Below are positions 9,173 through 17,743 of a stretch of DNA of 64,000 nucleotides, piece after piece. The notes beneath the pieces are model-generated. The model had not been told where the DNA came from, did not search any database, and saw only the letters and a program-made list of their open reading frames with translations. The stretch is from positions 12,770 to 76,769 of the forward strand of contig CAYNPY010000004.1 of assembly GCA_964399195.1 (NCBI GenBank), read 5' to 3'. Both the position numbers and the translations under genes were made by a program. Every line of letters begins with the position of its first letter. Positions within the stretch are counted from its first letter, which is position 1. Origin of the DNA: CAINDZ01 sp964399195 (GTDB lineage Bacteria > Krumholzibacteriota > Krumholzibacteriia > LZORAL124-64-63).

Positions 9173-10846
9173 ATGAACTGGCTCGCCCCCGACCTGACGC
9201 CGAAGCTCGTCACCACCTTCCGCGACGGCTACACCCGACAAGACCTGACCCGCGACGCGCTGGCCGGCCTGGTGGTGGGCATCGTCGCCCTGCCTCTGAG
9301 CATCGCCTTCGGCATCGCCTCGGGCGTCAGGCCGGAGCAGGGCCTGTTCACGGCCATCATCGCGGGGTTCCTCATCTCGGCGCTGGGCGGCAGCCGCGTG
9401 CAGATCGGCGGCCCCACCGGCGCCTTCGTCGTCATCGTCGCCGGCATCGTCGCGAAGTTCGGCTACGCGGGGCTGGCCGTCGCCACGATCATGGCCGGCG
9501 CGCTGCTGGTGGCGATGTCGATCGCTCGCCTGGGCAACGTCATCAAGTTCATCCCCTACCCGGTCATCATCGGCTTCACCAGCGGCATCGCGATCATCAT
9601 CGCCATGGGGCAGATCGGCGACGGCCTGGGCCTGCCGGCGGGCGAGGCGCCGGCGCACTTCTGGCCGCGCTGCCTCTACTACCTGAGGAGCCTGCCGGCC
9701 ACGAACCTGACGGCCGCGGCGATCTGCCTGGGCTCGGTGGTCATCACCAAGCAGTGGTCGCGCGTGACCGTGCGCGTTCCCGGCCCGCTGGTGGCGCTGC
9801 TGTTGACGACGATCGTCGTGCGCGTGTTCGAGCTGCCGGTCGACACCATCGGCAGCCGCTTCGGCGAGGTCCCGGCCGGCCTGCCCAGGCCTTCGCTGCC
9901 GCGCTTCGACTTCTCGCAGATCGGAGCGCTGTTCTCGCCCGCGCTGTCGATCGCGCTGCTGGGCGCCATCGAGTCGCTGCTCAGCGCCATGGTGGCCGAC
10001 GGCATGATCGGCGGCCGCCACCGCGCCAACGCCGAGCTGATGGGCCAGGGCATCGCCAACCTCGTGGTGCCGTTCTTCGGCGGCATCCCCGCCACCGGCG
10101 CCATCGCGCGCACGGCGACCAACGTGAAGAACGGCGGGCGCTCGCCGATCGCGGGCATCGTCCACGCGTTGACCTTGCTGATGATCCTGATGGTCGCCGG
10201 CAAGTGGGCCGCCTACATCCCGCTGGCCGCGCTGGCCGGCATCCTGCTGGTCGTGGCCTACAACATGAGCGAGTGGCGCGTCTTCCGGCAGCTCCTGCGC
10301 GCGCCCCGCGGCGACGTGCTGGTGCTGCTCTCGACGTTCGTGCTGACGGTGGTCGTGGACCTCAACGTGGCCATCCAGGTGGGCATGGTGCTGTCGTCGG
10401 TGCTGCTGATGCTGCGCATGGCCGAGGTCACGCAGGTGCGCGCCGTGCGCGACGCGCTGGACTACGAGACCGCGCCCGGCGATCCCCCGACGCCGGTCGA
10501 GCTGCCGCCGGAGGTGGCGGTGTTCGAGATCAACGGCACCTTCTGCTTCGGGGCGGCGCGCTCGTTCACCGAGACCCTGCAGGCCGACCGCCATCGCCCC
10601 CGCGTGGTGATCCTGCGCATGCGGCACGTGCTGGCCATCGACGCCACCGGCCTCCACGCGCTGGAGGACGTGCAGAACCGCCTGCGCCAGCAGGGCACCA
10701 CGCTGCTGCTGTCGGGCGTGCACGCCCAGCCGCTGGCGGCGATGACGCGGGCGGGCGCGGTGCAGCACATCGGCATCGACCACATGTTCGCCACGTTCCC
10801 CGACGCCGTGGCGCACGCGCGGGAGATCCTGGCCTCGCCACGCTGA
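9173..10846 (+). CDS. SulP family inorganic anion transporter with STAS domain
   Basis: This 557-residue inner-membrane protein of the SLC26/SulP family carries sulfate, bicarbonate or another small anion. The transmembrane part (residues 1-430) has the family signatures LPLSIAFGIASG, IGGPTGAFVVIVAGI and IPYPVIIGFTSGIAIIIAMGQ. A C-terminal cytoplasmic STAS domain (about 440-557) includes the loop AIDATGLHALE, where SpoIIAA-type domains carry D-S/T-G. The start ATG is followed directly by the expected amphipathic N-terminus. It converges on the symporter gene across a strong hairpin. The substrate cannot be told from sequence alone. Confidence 0.93.
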   Translation: MNWLAPDLTPKLVTTFRDGYTRQDLTRDALAGLVVGIVALPLSIAFGIASGVRPEQGLFTAIIAGFLISALGGSRVQIGGPTGAFVVIVAGIVAKFGYAGLAVATIMAGALLVAMSIARLGNVIKFIPYPVIIGFTSGIAIIIAMGQIGDGLGLPAGEAPAHFWPRCLYYLRSLPATNLTAAAICLGSVVITKQWSRVTVRVPGPLVALLLTTIVVRVFELPVDTIGSRFGEVPAGLPRPSLPRFDFSQIGALFSPALSIALLGAIESLLSAMVADGMIGGRHRANAELMGQGIANLVVPFFGGIPATGAIARTATNVKNGGRSPIAGIVHALTLLMILMVAGKWAAYIPLAALAGILLVVAYNMSEWRVFRQLLRAPRGDVLVLLSTFVLTVVVDLNVAIQVGMVLSSVLLMLRMAEVTQVRAVRDALDYETAPGDPPTPVELPPEVAVFEINGTFCFGAARSFTETLQADRHRPRVVILRMRHVLAIDATGLHALEDVQNRLRQQGTTLLLSGVHAQPLAAMTRAGAVQHIGIDHMFATFPDAVAHAREILASPR

Positions 10847-10847
10847 A

Positions 10848-10883
10848 GCGGGCGCCGACGGAACCCGTCCGCGCGGCGCCCGC
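10848..10883. terminator. bidirectional hairpin terminator between sulP and the symporter gene
   Basis: A perfect 10-bp stem (10848-10857 pairs with 10874-10883) encloses a smaller ACGG/CCGT helix. It begins 2 nt after the sulP stop and ends 10 nt before the end of the convergent symporter gene. There is no T-run, as is common in very GC-rich genomes. Confidence 0.5.
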
Positions 10884-10892
10884 CCCCCGGTC

Positions 10893-12782
10893 TCAGGCGC
10901 CGCGCGGCGCCTTGGCGCCGGCCTTGCCACCCGTCATCAGCGACACCACCACCAGCGCCAGGAAGCTCAGCGGGATCGAGACGATGCCCGGCTGCCCCAG
11001 CTTGTGCCAGGCCTCGGCGGCCGTGCGACCGTACGGCCCGGCGAACATTTCCGGCCCGGTCAGGATGATCCCCAGCGCCGCGACGATGCCGACGGTGATC
11101 GAGGCCACGATGCCCGCCGCCGTGGTCCGCTTCCAGAACAGCAGCATGACGATGGCCGGCAGGTTGGCCGACGCCGCCACCGCGAAGGCCCAGCCGACCA
11201 GGAAACTCACGTTCACGCCCCGGAAGAGGATGCCCAGGACGATCGCGACGATGCCGACCGCGAAGGCCGCCACCTTGCCGGCGCGCACCTTCTTCTGCTC
11301 CGTCAGGTTCATGCGGCCGAAGCGGTCCATCAGGTCGTGAGCCACCGCGCCCGAGGCCGCCACGATCAGGCCCGCCACCGTGCCCAGCACCGTGGCGAAC
11401 GCGATCGCCGAGATCAGCGCGAACAGCAGCTTGCCGAACGACATCGCCAGCAGCGGCGCCGACATGTTGTTGTCGGCCGGGTTGACGGTGCCGTTGGTCG
11501 CCGCGCCCAGGCCCATGAACAGCGTCAGCACGTAGAAGAAGCCGATGGCGGCGATGGCCACGATGGTCGACTTCCGCGCGCAGGCCGGGCTGGGCACGGT
11601 GTAGTAACGGATCAGGATGTGCGGCAGCGCCGCGGTGCCCAGGAACAGCGCCAGCATCAGCGAGACGAAGTTCAGCTTGTTCCAGAAGTTGTCGACCTTG
11701 AACTTCACGCCCGGCTTCATCTGGTCGGTGCCGGTGACGTGCTTGGGGTAGTGGATGGTCACGCGATGGCCGGCCTCGTCGGTCACCTTGGTCGAGTGCC
11801 ATTGCTCGATGCGCGTGTCGGGATGGGTCAGGCGCGCCAGGTAGGAGACCGGCGTCACCGTCCCGGTGCCGCGCGCCGCCGCCGCCGCCTCCATCCCGCC
11901 CAGGGCCGTCACGCGGCCGACCGGGCGCAGCAGGCCGCCGGCCTCGCCGTTGACCTCGCCGCCGACAACCCACTGCGTCTGCCACAGGTCGCCGTGGGCG
12001 TCGCGGCGCCACCACGCCGCGCCGCCCGGCCCCTCGAACTTCAGGAAGTCCCCGGCCGCGTGCGCCAGCCGGTGCCCGCCCGCGGTCAGCTCGGCCTCGG
12101 TGGTCTGCTGCGGCACGAACAGAAGCGCGCGCCCGGCGTCGTCCTTGAGCCCGGCCGGCTCGGTGCTCAGCCCGCGGAAGAGCAGGAACGCCACCATGAT
12201 CGTCGAGAAGACGAGCAGCAGCGCGCCCTTGAGGAACTGCACGTAGGTGGTGGAGGCCATGCCCGCGGTGGCGACGATCGCGATGACGATCGTGCCGACC
12301 AGGATGACCCCGACCCAGTGCGGCAGCCCGAGCAGCGGCTCGACCAGCGAGCCGGCGCCGTTCATCTGCGGGATCAGGTAGCAGATCGAGACGACCAGCG
12401 TGGAGATCGCTGCGGCCAGCTTGATGCCGCGGCTGTCGTACTTCGCGTCCACCGCGTCGGTGAACGTGAACTTGCCCAGCCGCTTCATCGGCTCGGCGAC
12501 GACGAACAGCGCCACGACCCAGCCCGCCAGGTAGCCGATCGAGTAGAGGAACCCGTCGTAGCCGAGCGTGGCGATCATGCCGCAGATGCCCAGGAACGAG
12601 GCCGCCGACAGGTAGTCGCCGGCGAAGCTGATGCCGTTGACCGCCCAGTGGATCTGCCCGCCCGCGGCGTAGTAGCCGGCCGCCGACTTGGCCTTGCGCG
12701 CGAAGAAGTAGCTGAGATAGAGCACCGCGACCACGAACAGCGTGAACACGACGATGGACAGCAAGGTGCCGTGGAGGCTCAT
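10893..12782 (-). CDS. actP: sodium:solute symporter, acetate permease (ActP)-like, with extra hydrophilic insert
   Basis: This cation/monocarboxylate symporter of the SSS family has 629 residues, longer than the ~550 of E. coli ActP. Typical motifs are AGDYLSAASFLGICGM near residue 55, TFTDAVDAKY, and GTAALPHILIRYYTVP in the second half. The excess length is a hydrophilic insert of roughly 150 residues (about 205-360) between two membrane segments, before NFVSLMLALFLGTAALPH. The start overlaps the DUF485 stop in an ATGA, so both are translated together. Acetate or a similar short carboxylate is the likely substrate; the divergent sensor gene fits that role. Confidence 0.9.
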   Translation of the reverse strand: MSLHGTLLSIVVFTLFVVAVLYLSYFFARKAKSAAGYYAAGGQIHWAVNGISFAGDYLSAASFLGICGMIATLGYDGFLYSIGYLAGWVVALFVVAEPMKRLGKFTFTDAVDAKYDSRGIKLAAAISTLVVSICYLIPQMNGAGSLVEPLLGLPHWVGVILVGTIVIAIVATAGMASTTYVQFLKGALLLVFSTIMVAFLLFRGLSTEPAGLKDDAGRALLFVPQQTTEAELTAGGHRLAHAAGDFLKFEGPGGAAWWRRDAHGDLWQTQWVVGGEVNGEAGGLLRPVGRVTALGGMEAAAAARGTGTVTPVSYLARLTHPDTRIEQWHSTKVTDEAGHRVTIHYPKHVTGTDQMKPGVKFKVDNFWNKLNFVSLMLALFLGTAALPHILIRYYTVPSPACARKSTIVAIAAIGFFYVLTLFMGLGAATNGTVNPADNNMSAPLLAMSFGKLLFALISAIAFATVLGTVAGLIVAASGAVAHDLMDRFGRMNLTEQKKVRAGKVAAFAVGIVAIVLGILFRGVNVSFLVGWAFAVAASANLPAIVMLLFWKRTTAAGIVASITVGIVAALGIILTGPEMFAGPYGRTAAEAWHKLGQPGIVSIPLSFLALVVVSLMTGGKAGAKAPRGA

Positions 12783-13072
12783 GAGCGGACCTCCCAGCGC
12801 GGGTCCTTCAGTTCGCGCTCCCGCTTGGTGCAGAGGTGGTTATAGATCAGCGCCATCACCAGCGCGATCACGATCAGACCCATGCCGTAGACCACGGCCA
12901 GGTTCAGGCCCGCCAGCACGATCGCCTGCATGGCGCGGCCCTCGGTGGCGACGTTGACCAGCACGAAGCCGGCGTAGAACAGGCAGTAGACCAGGAACAT
13001 CCACAGGCCGAGGCGGGTCTTGTACGGACTCGCGGGATCGGGCCCGGAATCCCGGGCGGGCTCGTGCAGCAT
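12779..13072 (-). CDS. DUF485 membrane protein, symporter partner (YjcH-like)
   Basis: This 97-residue protein has two transmembrane helices (about 24-46 and 57-81) joined by a short loop. It matches DUF485, a family nearly always encoded immediately before acetate/propionate SSS symporters (yjcH-actP in E. coli). Its role is thought to be assembly or modulation of the symporter. The GGAGG site lies 6 nt upstream of the ATG, and the stop overlaps the symporter start by 4 bp. Confidence 0.9.
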   Translation of the reverse strand: MLHEPARDSGPDPASPYKTRLGLWMFLVYCLFYAGFVLVNVATEGRAMQAIVLAGLNLAVVYGMGLIVIALVMALIYNHLCTKRERELKDPRWEVRS

Positions 13073-13134
13073 GGTTTCCTCCGGGGGCGGTGGCTGGGAT
13101 CCGGGGGCCGCCGGCAGGACGGCGCCCGCCGGCG

Positions 13135-13163
13135 AGCATACTCCGTTGTTTTCCGATTAACAA
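13135..13163 (-). promoter_or_regulatory. sigma70-type promoter for the DUF485-symporter operon
   Basis: On the minus strand a -35 TTGTTA (13163-13158) and a -10 TATGCT (13140-13135) are separated by exactly 17 bp, about 65 bp before the DUF485 start. The element sits in the only AT-richer patch of this divergent spacer. Confidence 0.6.
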
Positions 13164-13166
13164 CCC

Positions 13167-13196
13167 TTGTCCCGGATCCCGGCGCCGCGTTAAGCT
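13167..13196 (+). promoter_or_regulatory. possible promoter for the Cache-PAS-DUF294 gene
   Basis: A TTGTCC (13167-13172) and a TAAGCT (13191-13196) are separated by 18 bp, just upstream of the gene starting at 13223. The match is only partial. The element lies back to back with the divergent symporter promoter, so one regulator could control both. Confidence 0.35.
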
Positions 13197-13222
13197 GGGC
13201 GCGCGCCGCAACCGGGAGTCCC

Positions 13223-15298
13223 ATGAAGCGCCTGGTCCTCAGAACCGTCCTGCCCGCCCTGCTGGCGATCGCCCTGTTCACGGGCGTGGTCTTCGTCTAC
13301 ATCCTGCCCGCCTTCGACCGGGTCATCATGGACCAGAAGCGCCTGATGATCCGCGAGCTGACCGAGTCGGCCTGGAACATCCTGGCCCGCTGCCAGGCCG
13401 ACGAGCAGGCCGGCGTCCTGACCCGCGCCGAGGCCCAGGCGGCCGCCGTCTCCCAGGTGCGCGGCCTGCACTACGGCCAGGGCAGCAAGGACTACTTCTG
13501 GATCATCGACGAGCACCCCCGGATGATCGTCCATCCCTACCGCCCCGATCTCGAGGGAACCGACCTGCGCGAGTTCGCCGATCCCCACGGCAAGCGTCTC
13601 TTCGTCGAGATGGCGAACGTGGTGCGGGCGCAGGGCTCCGGCTACGTCAGCTACCGCTGGCAGTGGAAGGACGACAGCGCGCGCATCGTGCCCAAGCTGT
13701 CCTACGTCAAGGGCTTCGCGCCGTGGGGCTGGATCATCGGCACCGGCGTCTACCTGGAAGACGTGGCCGCCGAGCGCGCGGCGCTGACCGAACGTCTGCA
13801 GACGGTCTCGCTGGCCATCCTGCTGGCGGTCGCCGGGCTGCTGTTCGTGCTGCTGCGCGCCGGTTTCCAGGCCGAGCGCGCGCGGCAGCGCCTGGCCGCC
13901 GCCCTGCACCTGTCCGAGGAGAAGCACCGCTCGCTGGTCGAGTCCGCCGGCGAGTCCATCCTCATGGCCATCGCCGGCGAGCGCCTGTTCGGCAACCCCA
14001 GCCTGCTGCGCCAGCTCGGCTACGACGAGGCCGCGTTCGCGGCGCTCGACGTGGGCGACGTCGTCCTGCCCACGGCCGCCGAGCGCGCGGCCGGGCGCCG
14101 GGCCTGGCAGGACGTCGTCGAGGGCGCGCCGGCGCCCGCGCCCTACGAGGCGGAGCTGCGCCGCGCCGACGGCGCGACGCTCCGCGTGAACCTCTCGCTC
14201 TCGCGCATCGAGGTCCAGGGCCAGGCCGGCTTCATGGCCGTGGCCACGCGTCTGGCCGCGGTCAGGGACGTCGAACCGGCCGCCGCCGCCACGGTCGAGG
14301 AACTGGGCGCGGCCAACCGGCGCCGGTCGCTGATGGCCGCGCTGATGCTCACCCACGGGACGCCGGCCGGCGAGGTGATGCGCCTGCTGTCGGACCAGGC
14401 GGAGGCCGTCACGCGCCGGAGCCTCGCTCTGGCCGAGGCGGAACTGGGCCCGGCGCCCGGGGCCTGGGAGTTCTTGCTGATGGGCAGCGTCGGCCGCGGC
14501 GAGGTGAGCCTGCTGACCGACCAGGACCACGCGATCATCCACGACGACGCGCCGGGTCTGGCCGACCACTGCCTGCGCCTGGGCGCGCGGACGGGCGAGA
14601 TCCTGGCGGCCGCCGGCTACGCGCGCTGCCGCGGCGGCATCATGGCGGGCGAGCCGGCCTGCTGCCAGGGTCCCGAGGCGTGGCGCACCACGTTCTCGCG
14701 CTGGATCCACACGCTGGAGGCCGAGGACCTGCTGCGCGCCAAGGTCTTCTTCGACTTCCGGAAGCTGACGGGCGTCGGCGGCGGGCCCGACGCGCCCCCC
14801 GCGCGCCTGGCGCGCGACCTGCGCGAGCACCTCCACGGCCAGATCGCCCTGCAGCCGCGCTTCTGCCACCTGCTGGCGCGCAGCATCCTGACCTGCGAGC
14901 CGCCGCTGTCGCCCTTCGGCGCCTTCGTCACCGAGACGCTCGACGGACGGCGCGCGACCTTCGACGTCAAGGGCGTCCTGGCCCAGATCGTCGACATCGC
15001 CCGGCTGCGCGCGCTGCAGCACGGCGTGCGCAAGGTGGGCACAGTGGCGCGGCTCGAGGCGCTGGCCGCCATCGGCGCCCTCAAGCCCGCCACCGCCCAG
15101 GAGACCATCGACGGTTTCCGCTTCCTGCAGGACCTGCGCCTGCGGCACCAGGCCGCGCAGGTGCTGGCGCAGGTGGAGCCCGACAATCGCCTCGAGCCCG
15201 CCGCCCTGACGCCGGCCGAACAGGCCGAGCTCAAGCGCGTCCTCGGGCACCTGAAGGCCCTGCAGGCGGCCGTCGACCACGACTTCGCGGGAGCCTGA
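13223..15298 (+). CDS. membrane sensor: Cache domain, PAS domain and DUF294 nucleotidyltransferase
   Basis: This 691-residue fusion starts at ATG 13223 after a GGGAG site. Residues 1-30 hold a membrane helix. A periplasmic single Cache domain follows (about 35-190, with HYGQGSKDYFWIIDEHPRM and GWIIGTGVYLEDV), then a second helix (~195-215), a PAS-like domain (~230-350), and a DUF294-type putative nucleotidyltransferase. The nucleotidyltransferase signature is G421-S-x-x-R-x-E followed by D433-Q-D435, and its DUF294_C substrate-binding region extends to the end. DUF294 proteins beside actP usually carry cNMP-binding and CBS domains; here a Cache-PAS module takes their place. The likely role is sensing small carboxylates outside the cell, with a nucleotidyl transfer as output. 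The target is unknown. Confidence 0.85.
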   Translation: MKRLVLRTVLPALLAIALFTGVVFVYILPAFDRVIMDQKRLMIRELTESAWNILARCQADEQAGVLTRAEAQAAAVSQVRGLHYGQGSKDYFWIIDEHPRMIVHPYRPDLEGTDLREFADPHGKRLFVEMANVVRAQGSGYVSYRWQWKDDSARIVPKLSYVKGFAPWGWIIGTGVYLEDVAAERAALTERLQTVSLAILLAVAGLLFVLLRAGFQAERARQRLAAALHLSEEKHRSLVESAGESILMAIAGERLFGNPSLLRQLGYDEAAFAALDVGDVVLPTAAERAAGRRAWQDVVEGAPAPAPYEAELRRADGATLRVNLSLSRIEVQGQAGFMAVATRLAAVRDVEPAAAATVEELGAANRRRSLMAALMLTHGTPAGEVMRLLSDQAEAVTRRSLALAEAELGPAPGAWEFLLMGSVGRGEVSLLTDQDHAIIHDDAPGLADHCLRLGARTGEILAAAGYARCRGGIMAGEPACCQGPEAWRTTFSRWIHTLEAEDLLRAKVFFDFRKLTGVGGGPDAPPARLARDLREHLHGQIALQPRFCHLLARSILTCEPPLSPFGAFVTETLDGRRATFDVKGVLAQIVDIARLRALQHGVRKVGTVARLEALAAIGALKPATAQETIDGFRFLQDLRLRHQAAQVLAQVEPDNRLEPAALTPAEQAELKRVLGHLKALQAAVDHDFAGA

Positions 15299-15303
15299 GC
15301 GCC

Positions 15304-16044
15304 ATGCCCGCCGCCGGCACCGGTCCGCTGCTGCTGCTCGGCGACGTCCACGCGCGGTTCGGCGTCATCGCCGCCCAGATCGAGCACGCGCGCGACGTGG
15401 CCGGCGTCCTGCCCTCGGGCGTGGTGATCGCCGGCGACCTCGGCCTGTTCGGCGATGAGCTGCGCGACCACTTCCGCCGCCGGCGGCTGCGCTTCCCGGC
15501 CCCGGTCAGCTTCATCGAGGGCAACCACGAGGACTTCCGCGCGTTCGCGACTTTGGTCGCCGGCTACGCCGACGTCCTGACGCACCTGCCGCGCGCCACC
15601 GTGCAGCCGCTCGGCCCCTGGCGGGCGCTGTGCCTGGGCGGGGCGCGCTACATGGACGCCATGACCACGCCGCGCGGCTGCGAGATCACCGAGCGCGACA
15701 TCGACGCCTGCCTGGAGTTCCCCGCCGGCGCCGTCGATCTGGTGGTCAGCCACGACTGCCCGTGCGGGATCGGCGTGCCGGGGACGGTCGGCTTCGAGCA
15801 CCTCGGCCCGCCCGGCGTGCCGGGCTTCGAGCGCATCGCCGCCCGCCTGCGCCCGCGCCTGTGGGTCTTCGGCCACCATCATCGCTGGCACGAGCACGAG
15901 AAGCTGGGCACGCGCTACCTGGGCCTGCCCGAGAGCTGGCACGGCTACTGCCTGCTGGATCCCGACGGCTCGTTGCGCCGCATCGACCACCCGGCGCAGC
16001 CGGCGCCCGCGCCCCGGCGCTGGGCGTTCCCGGGGCGGCGCTGA
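15304..16044 (+). CDS. calcineurin-like metallophosphoesterase
   Basis: This 246-residue cytoplasmic protein has the metallophosphoesterase metal-binding blocks in order: GDVHARF (residues 14-20), AGDLGLFG, EGNHEDFR, VSHDCPCG and FGHHHRWHE. It starts 5 nt after the sensor gene's stop, so the two are probably cotranscribed. It may hydrolyse a phosphodiester or phosphomonoester connected with the nucleotidyltransferase upstream. That link is inference from position; the family itself has very broad substrates. Confidence 0.85.
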   Translation: MPAAGTGPLLLLGDVHARFGVIAAQIEHARDVAGVLPSGVVIAGDLGLFGDELRDHFRRRRLRFPAPVSFIEGNHEDFRAFATLVAGYADVLTHLPRATVQPLGPWRALCLGGARYMDAMTTPRGCEITERDIDACLEFPAGAVDLVVSHDCPCGIGVPGTVGFEHLGPPGVPGFERIAARLRPRLWVFGHHHRWHEHEKLGTRYLGLPESWHGYCLLDPDGSLRRIDHPAQPAPAPRRWAFPGRR

Positions 16045-16056
16045 GCCGCCTCCCGC

Positions 16057-16085
16057 TTGCCTGTACCCTGCCGCGCGACTAGCCT
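16057..16085 (+). promoter_or_regulatory. possible promoter for the DUF1579 gene
   Basis: A TTGCCT (16057-16062) and a TAGCCT (16080-16085) are separated by 17 bp, 48 bp before the start codon. The -10 is a weak match. Confidence 0.3.
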
Positions 16086-16132
16086 GTCCGCTTCCGCGTC
16101 ACTCCCGTTCACCACCTCCGCAAGGAGCCGCC

Positions 16133-16723
16133 ATGCGTCGACCCTTGAATCTCCTGCTCACGGCCGGCCTGCTGGCCGCGACGATGGGCCTGCTCCAGCC
16201 CGCCGCCGCCCAGGACGGCCAGATGGACCCCAAGGCCATGGAAGAGTTGATGATGAAGCTGGCCACGCCCGGCCCCGCGCACGGGCACTTGGCCAACCTG
16301 GCCGGCGAGTGGACGGCGAAGGTCACGATGTACCTGGACGGCAGCACGCCGTCGACCTCGACCGGGACCGTGAACTACGAACTGGTGCTCGGCGGCCGCT
16401 ACCTGCTGGGCCGCTACAGCAACACCTTCATGGGCCAGCCGATGGAGGGCCTCAGCGTCGACGGCTACGACAACGCCAGGCAGGAGTACTTCAGCCTCTG
16501 GTTCGACACCATGGGCACCGGCTTCTACGAGGCGTGGGGCAAGGCCTCGGCCGACGGCAAGACGGTCTCGCTGGCGGGCACCATGGAGATGGGCCCGATG
16601 AAGATCCCCTCGCGCTCGGAGACCGTCGTCGTCGACAAGGACACCGTCCGCTTCACGATGTGGCAGTCGATGGGCGCCCAGGAGATGAAGGCGATGGAGA
16701 TGGAGTACAAGCGCGTGAAGTAG
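16133..16723 (+). CDS. exported DUF1579 family protein
   Basis: This exported protein of 196 residues has a clear signal peptide (LLLTAGLLAATMGLLQPAAAQ). The mature part matches DUF1579: GEWTAKVTMYLDG, GGRYLLGRYSN, GYDNARQEYFSLWFD and a Met-rich C-terminus. The family has a lipocalin-like barrel and no assigned activity. An AAGGAG site lies 5 nt before the ATG. It appears to be a single-gene unit ending in a strong hairpin. Confidence 0.88.
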   Translation: MRRPLNLLLTAGLLAATMGLLQPAAAQDGQMDPKAMEELMMKLATPGPAHGHLANLAGEWTAKVTMYLDGSTPSTSTGTVNYELVLGGRYLLGRYSNTFMGQPMEGLSVDGYDNARQEYFSLWFDTMGTGFYEAWGKASADGKTVSLAGTMEMGPMKIPSRSETVVVDKDTVRFTMWQSMGAQEMKAMEMEYKRVK

Positions 16724-16740
16724 CGACGATGCCGGCGACC

Positions 16741-16781
16741 ATGCGCAGGCCGCGCCGGACGCACCGGCGCGGCCTTCGCAT
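16741..16781. terminator. strong bidirectional hairpin terminator
   Basis: A perfect 12-bp stem (16747-16758 with 16764-16775) with a 5-nt loop is extended by an outer 5-bp stem (16741-16745 with 16777-16781) across a single mismatch. It lies between the convergent DUF1579 and S41 genes, 17 nt from either stop codon. Confidence 0.7.
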
Positions 16782-16798
16782 ATCCGGCGTCAGCGCCG

Positions 16799-17713
16799 TC
16801 ACCGGCCGGCGCGCAGCAGTTCGAGCGCCCTGCCCAGCGCCTGGTCCGCGGGCACGTTCACGTCCGGCACGACGCCCACGCCCTCCCAGTTCGTGCCGCT
16901 CGCCGCGTTGATCGTGCGGCCGATCGAGATCGACACCTCCAGCCCGTGGTCCAGCGGGAAGAACCGGTTCGGGTTCGCCCCGCCGCGCGTCGTCTCGCCG
17001 ACGATGACCGCCCGCCCGCATTGCTGAAGGGCATAGGCCACCGCCTCGGCGGCCGAAAAGGTCGTGGCGCCGACCAGGATGTAGAGCGGCGCCTCCGCCA
17101 GCTGCGGCAACGTCGTCGGCCCCGCCCGGAACTCGAGCGGCTCGCCCCGTCGCCACTCGATCCGGTTGAGGAGCGTTTCCTCCGCCAGGAAGTAGGAGGC
17201 CAGCAGCATGTTCGCGTCGCTGCCTCCCCCGTTGCGCGTCAGGTCGACGATCACGCCCCTGCAGTCGGCGACCGCGGCCAGAGCCCTGTCGTATTCCGGG
17301 CGGCAATCGTCGGCGCGGAAGAAGCGGTCGATCCGCAGGTAGCCGATGCCGTCGGCCAGGACCTCGGCGCCGCGCCACCCGCACGCCGAGTCGGGCACGT
17401 CGCTCACGGTGCCCTGCACGCGGGCCCGCACGTGCTTGTCCGCGGTCAGCCGAAGCAGGTGGTCCGAGAGCCAGGCCGCAAAGCCGGCCGGATCATCCGG
17501 TGTCCGGTCGGCAGCCGACGCCGCCAGCTCGCGCAGCCCGGCGCCCGCCCGCGCGGCCACGTCCGTGAACACGTATTCCTGTTCCACGAGCGCGGCGACG
17601 TCCAGGACCAGCCGGGTCCGCGCCGCCGCGTCAAGACCGGCCGCCGCGGCCGGCGCCGCGAGCACAAGCGCGAGCGCAAGCAGGCAGGACAACTGGATCA
17701 GGCGCTGACGCAT
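16799..17713 (-). CDS. exported S41 family peptidase-like protein (IRBP type)
   Basis: This 304-residue protein has a signal peptide (QLSCLLALALVLAAPAAAAG) and a tail-specific protease/IRBP-like core: GIGYLRIDRFF, VIVDLTRNGGGSDAN, and TTFSAAEAVAYAL, whose Ser aligns with the S41 nucleophile. It has no PDZ domain. At the position of the catalytic Lys, 25 residues after the Ser, it has Gly (GETTRGGANP), as in IRBP-like members. Activity by the classic Ser-Lys dyad is therefore doubtful. It lies 30 nt downstream of the TPM gene, after a GGGAG site, and may be the last gene of the lemA unit. Confidence 0.85.
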   Translation of the reverse strand: MRQRLIQLSCLLALALVLAAPAAAAGLDAAARTRLVLDVAALVEQEYVFTDVAARAGAGLRELAASAADRTPDDPAGFAAWLSDHLLRLTADKHVRARVQGTVSDVPDSACGWRGAEVLADGIGYLRIDRFFRADDCRPEYDRALAAVADCRGVIVDLTRNGGGSDANMLLASYFLAEETLLNRIEWRRGEPLEFRAGPTTLPQLAEAPLYILVGATTFSAAEAVAYALQQCGRAVIVGETTRGGANPNRFFPLDHGLEVSISIGRTINAASGTNWEGVGVVPDVNVPADQALGRALELLRAGR

Positions 17714-17743
17714 GCACCGTCTCCCGGGATCGTCTCCGGCCGC

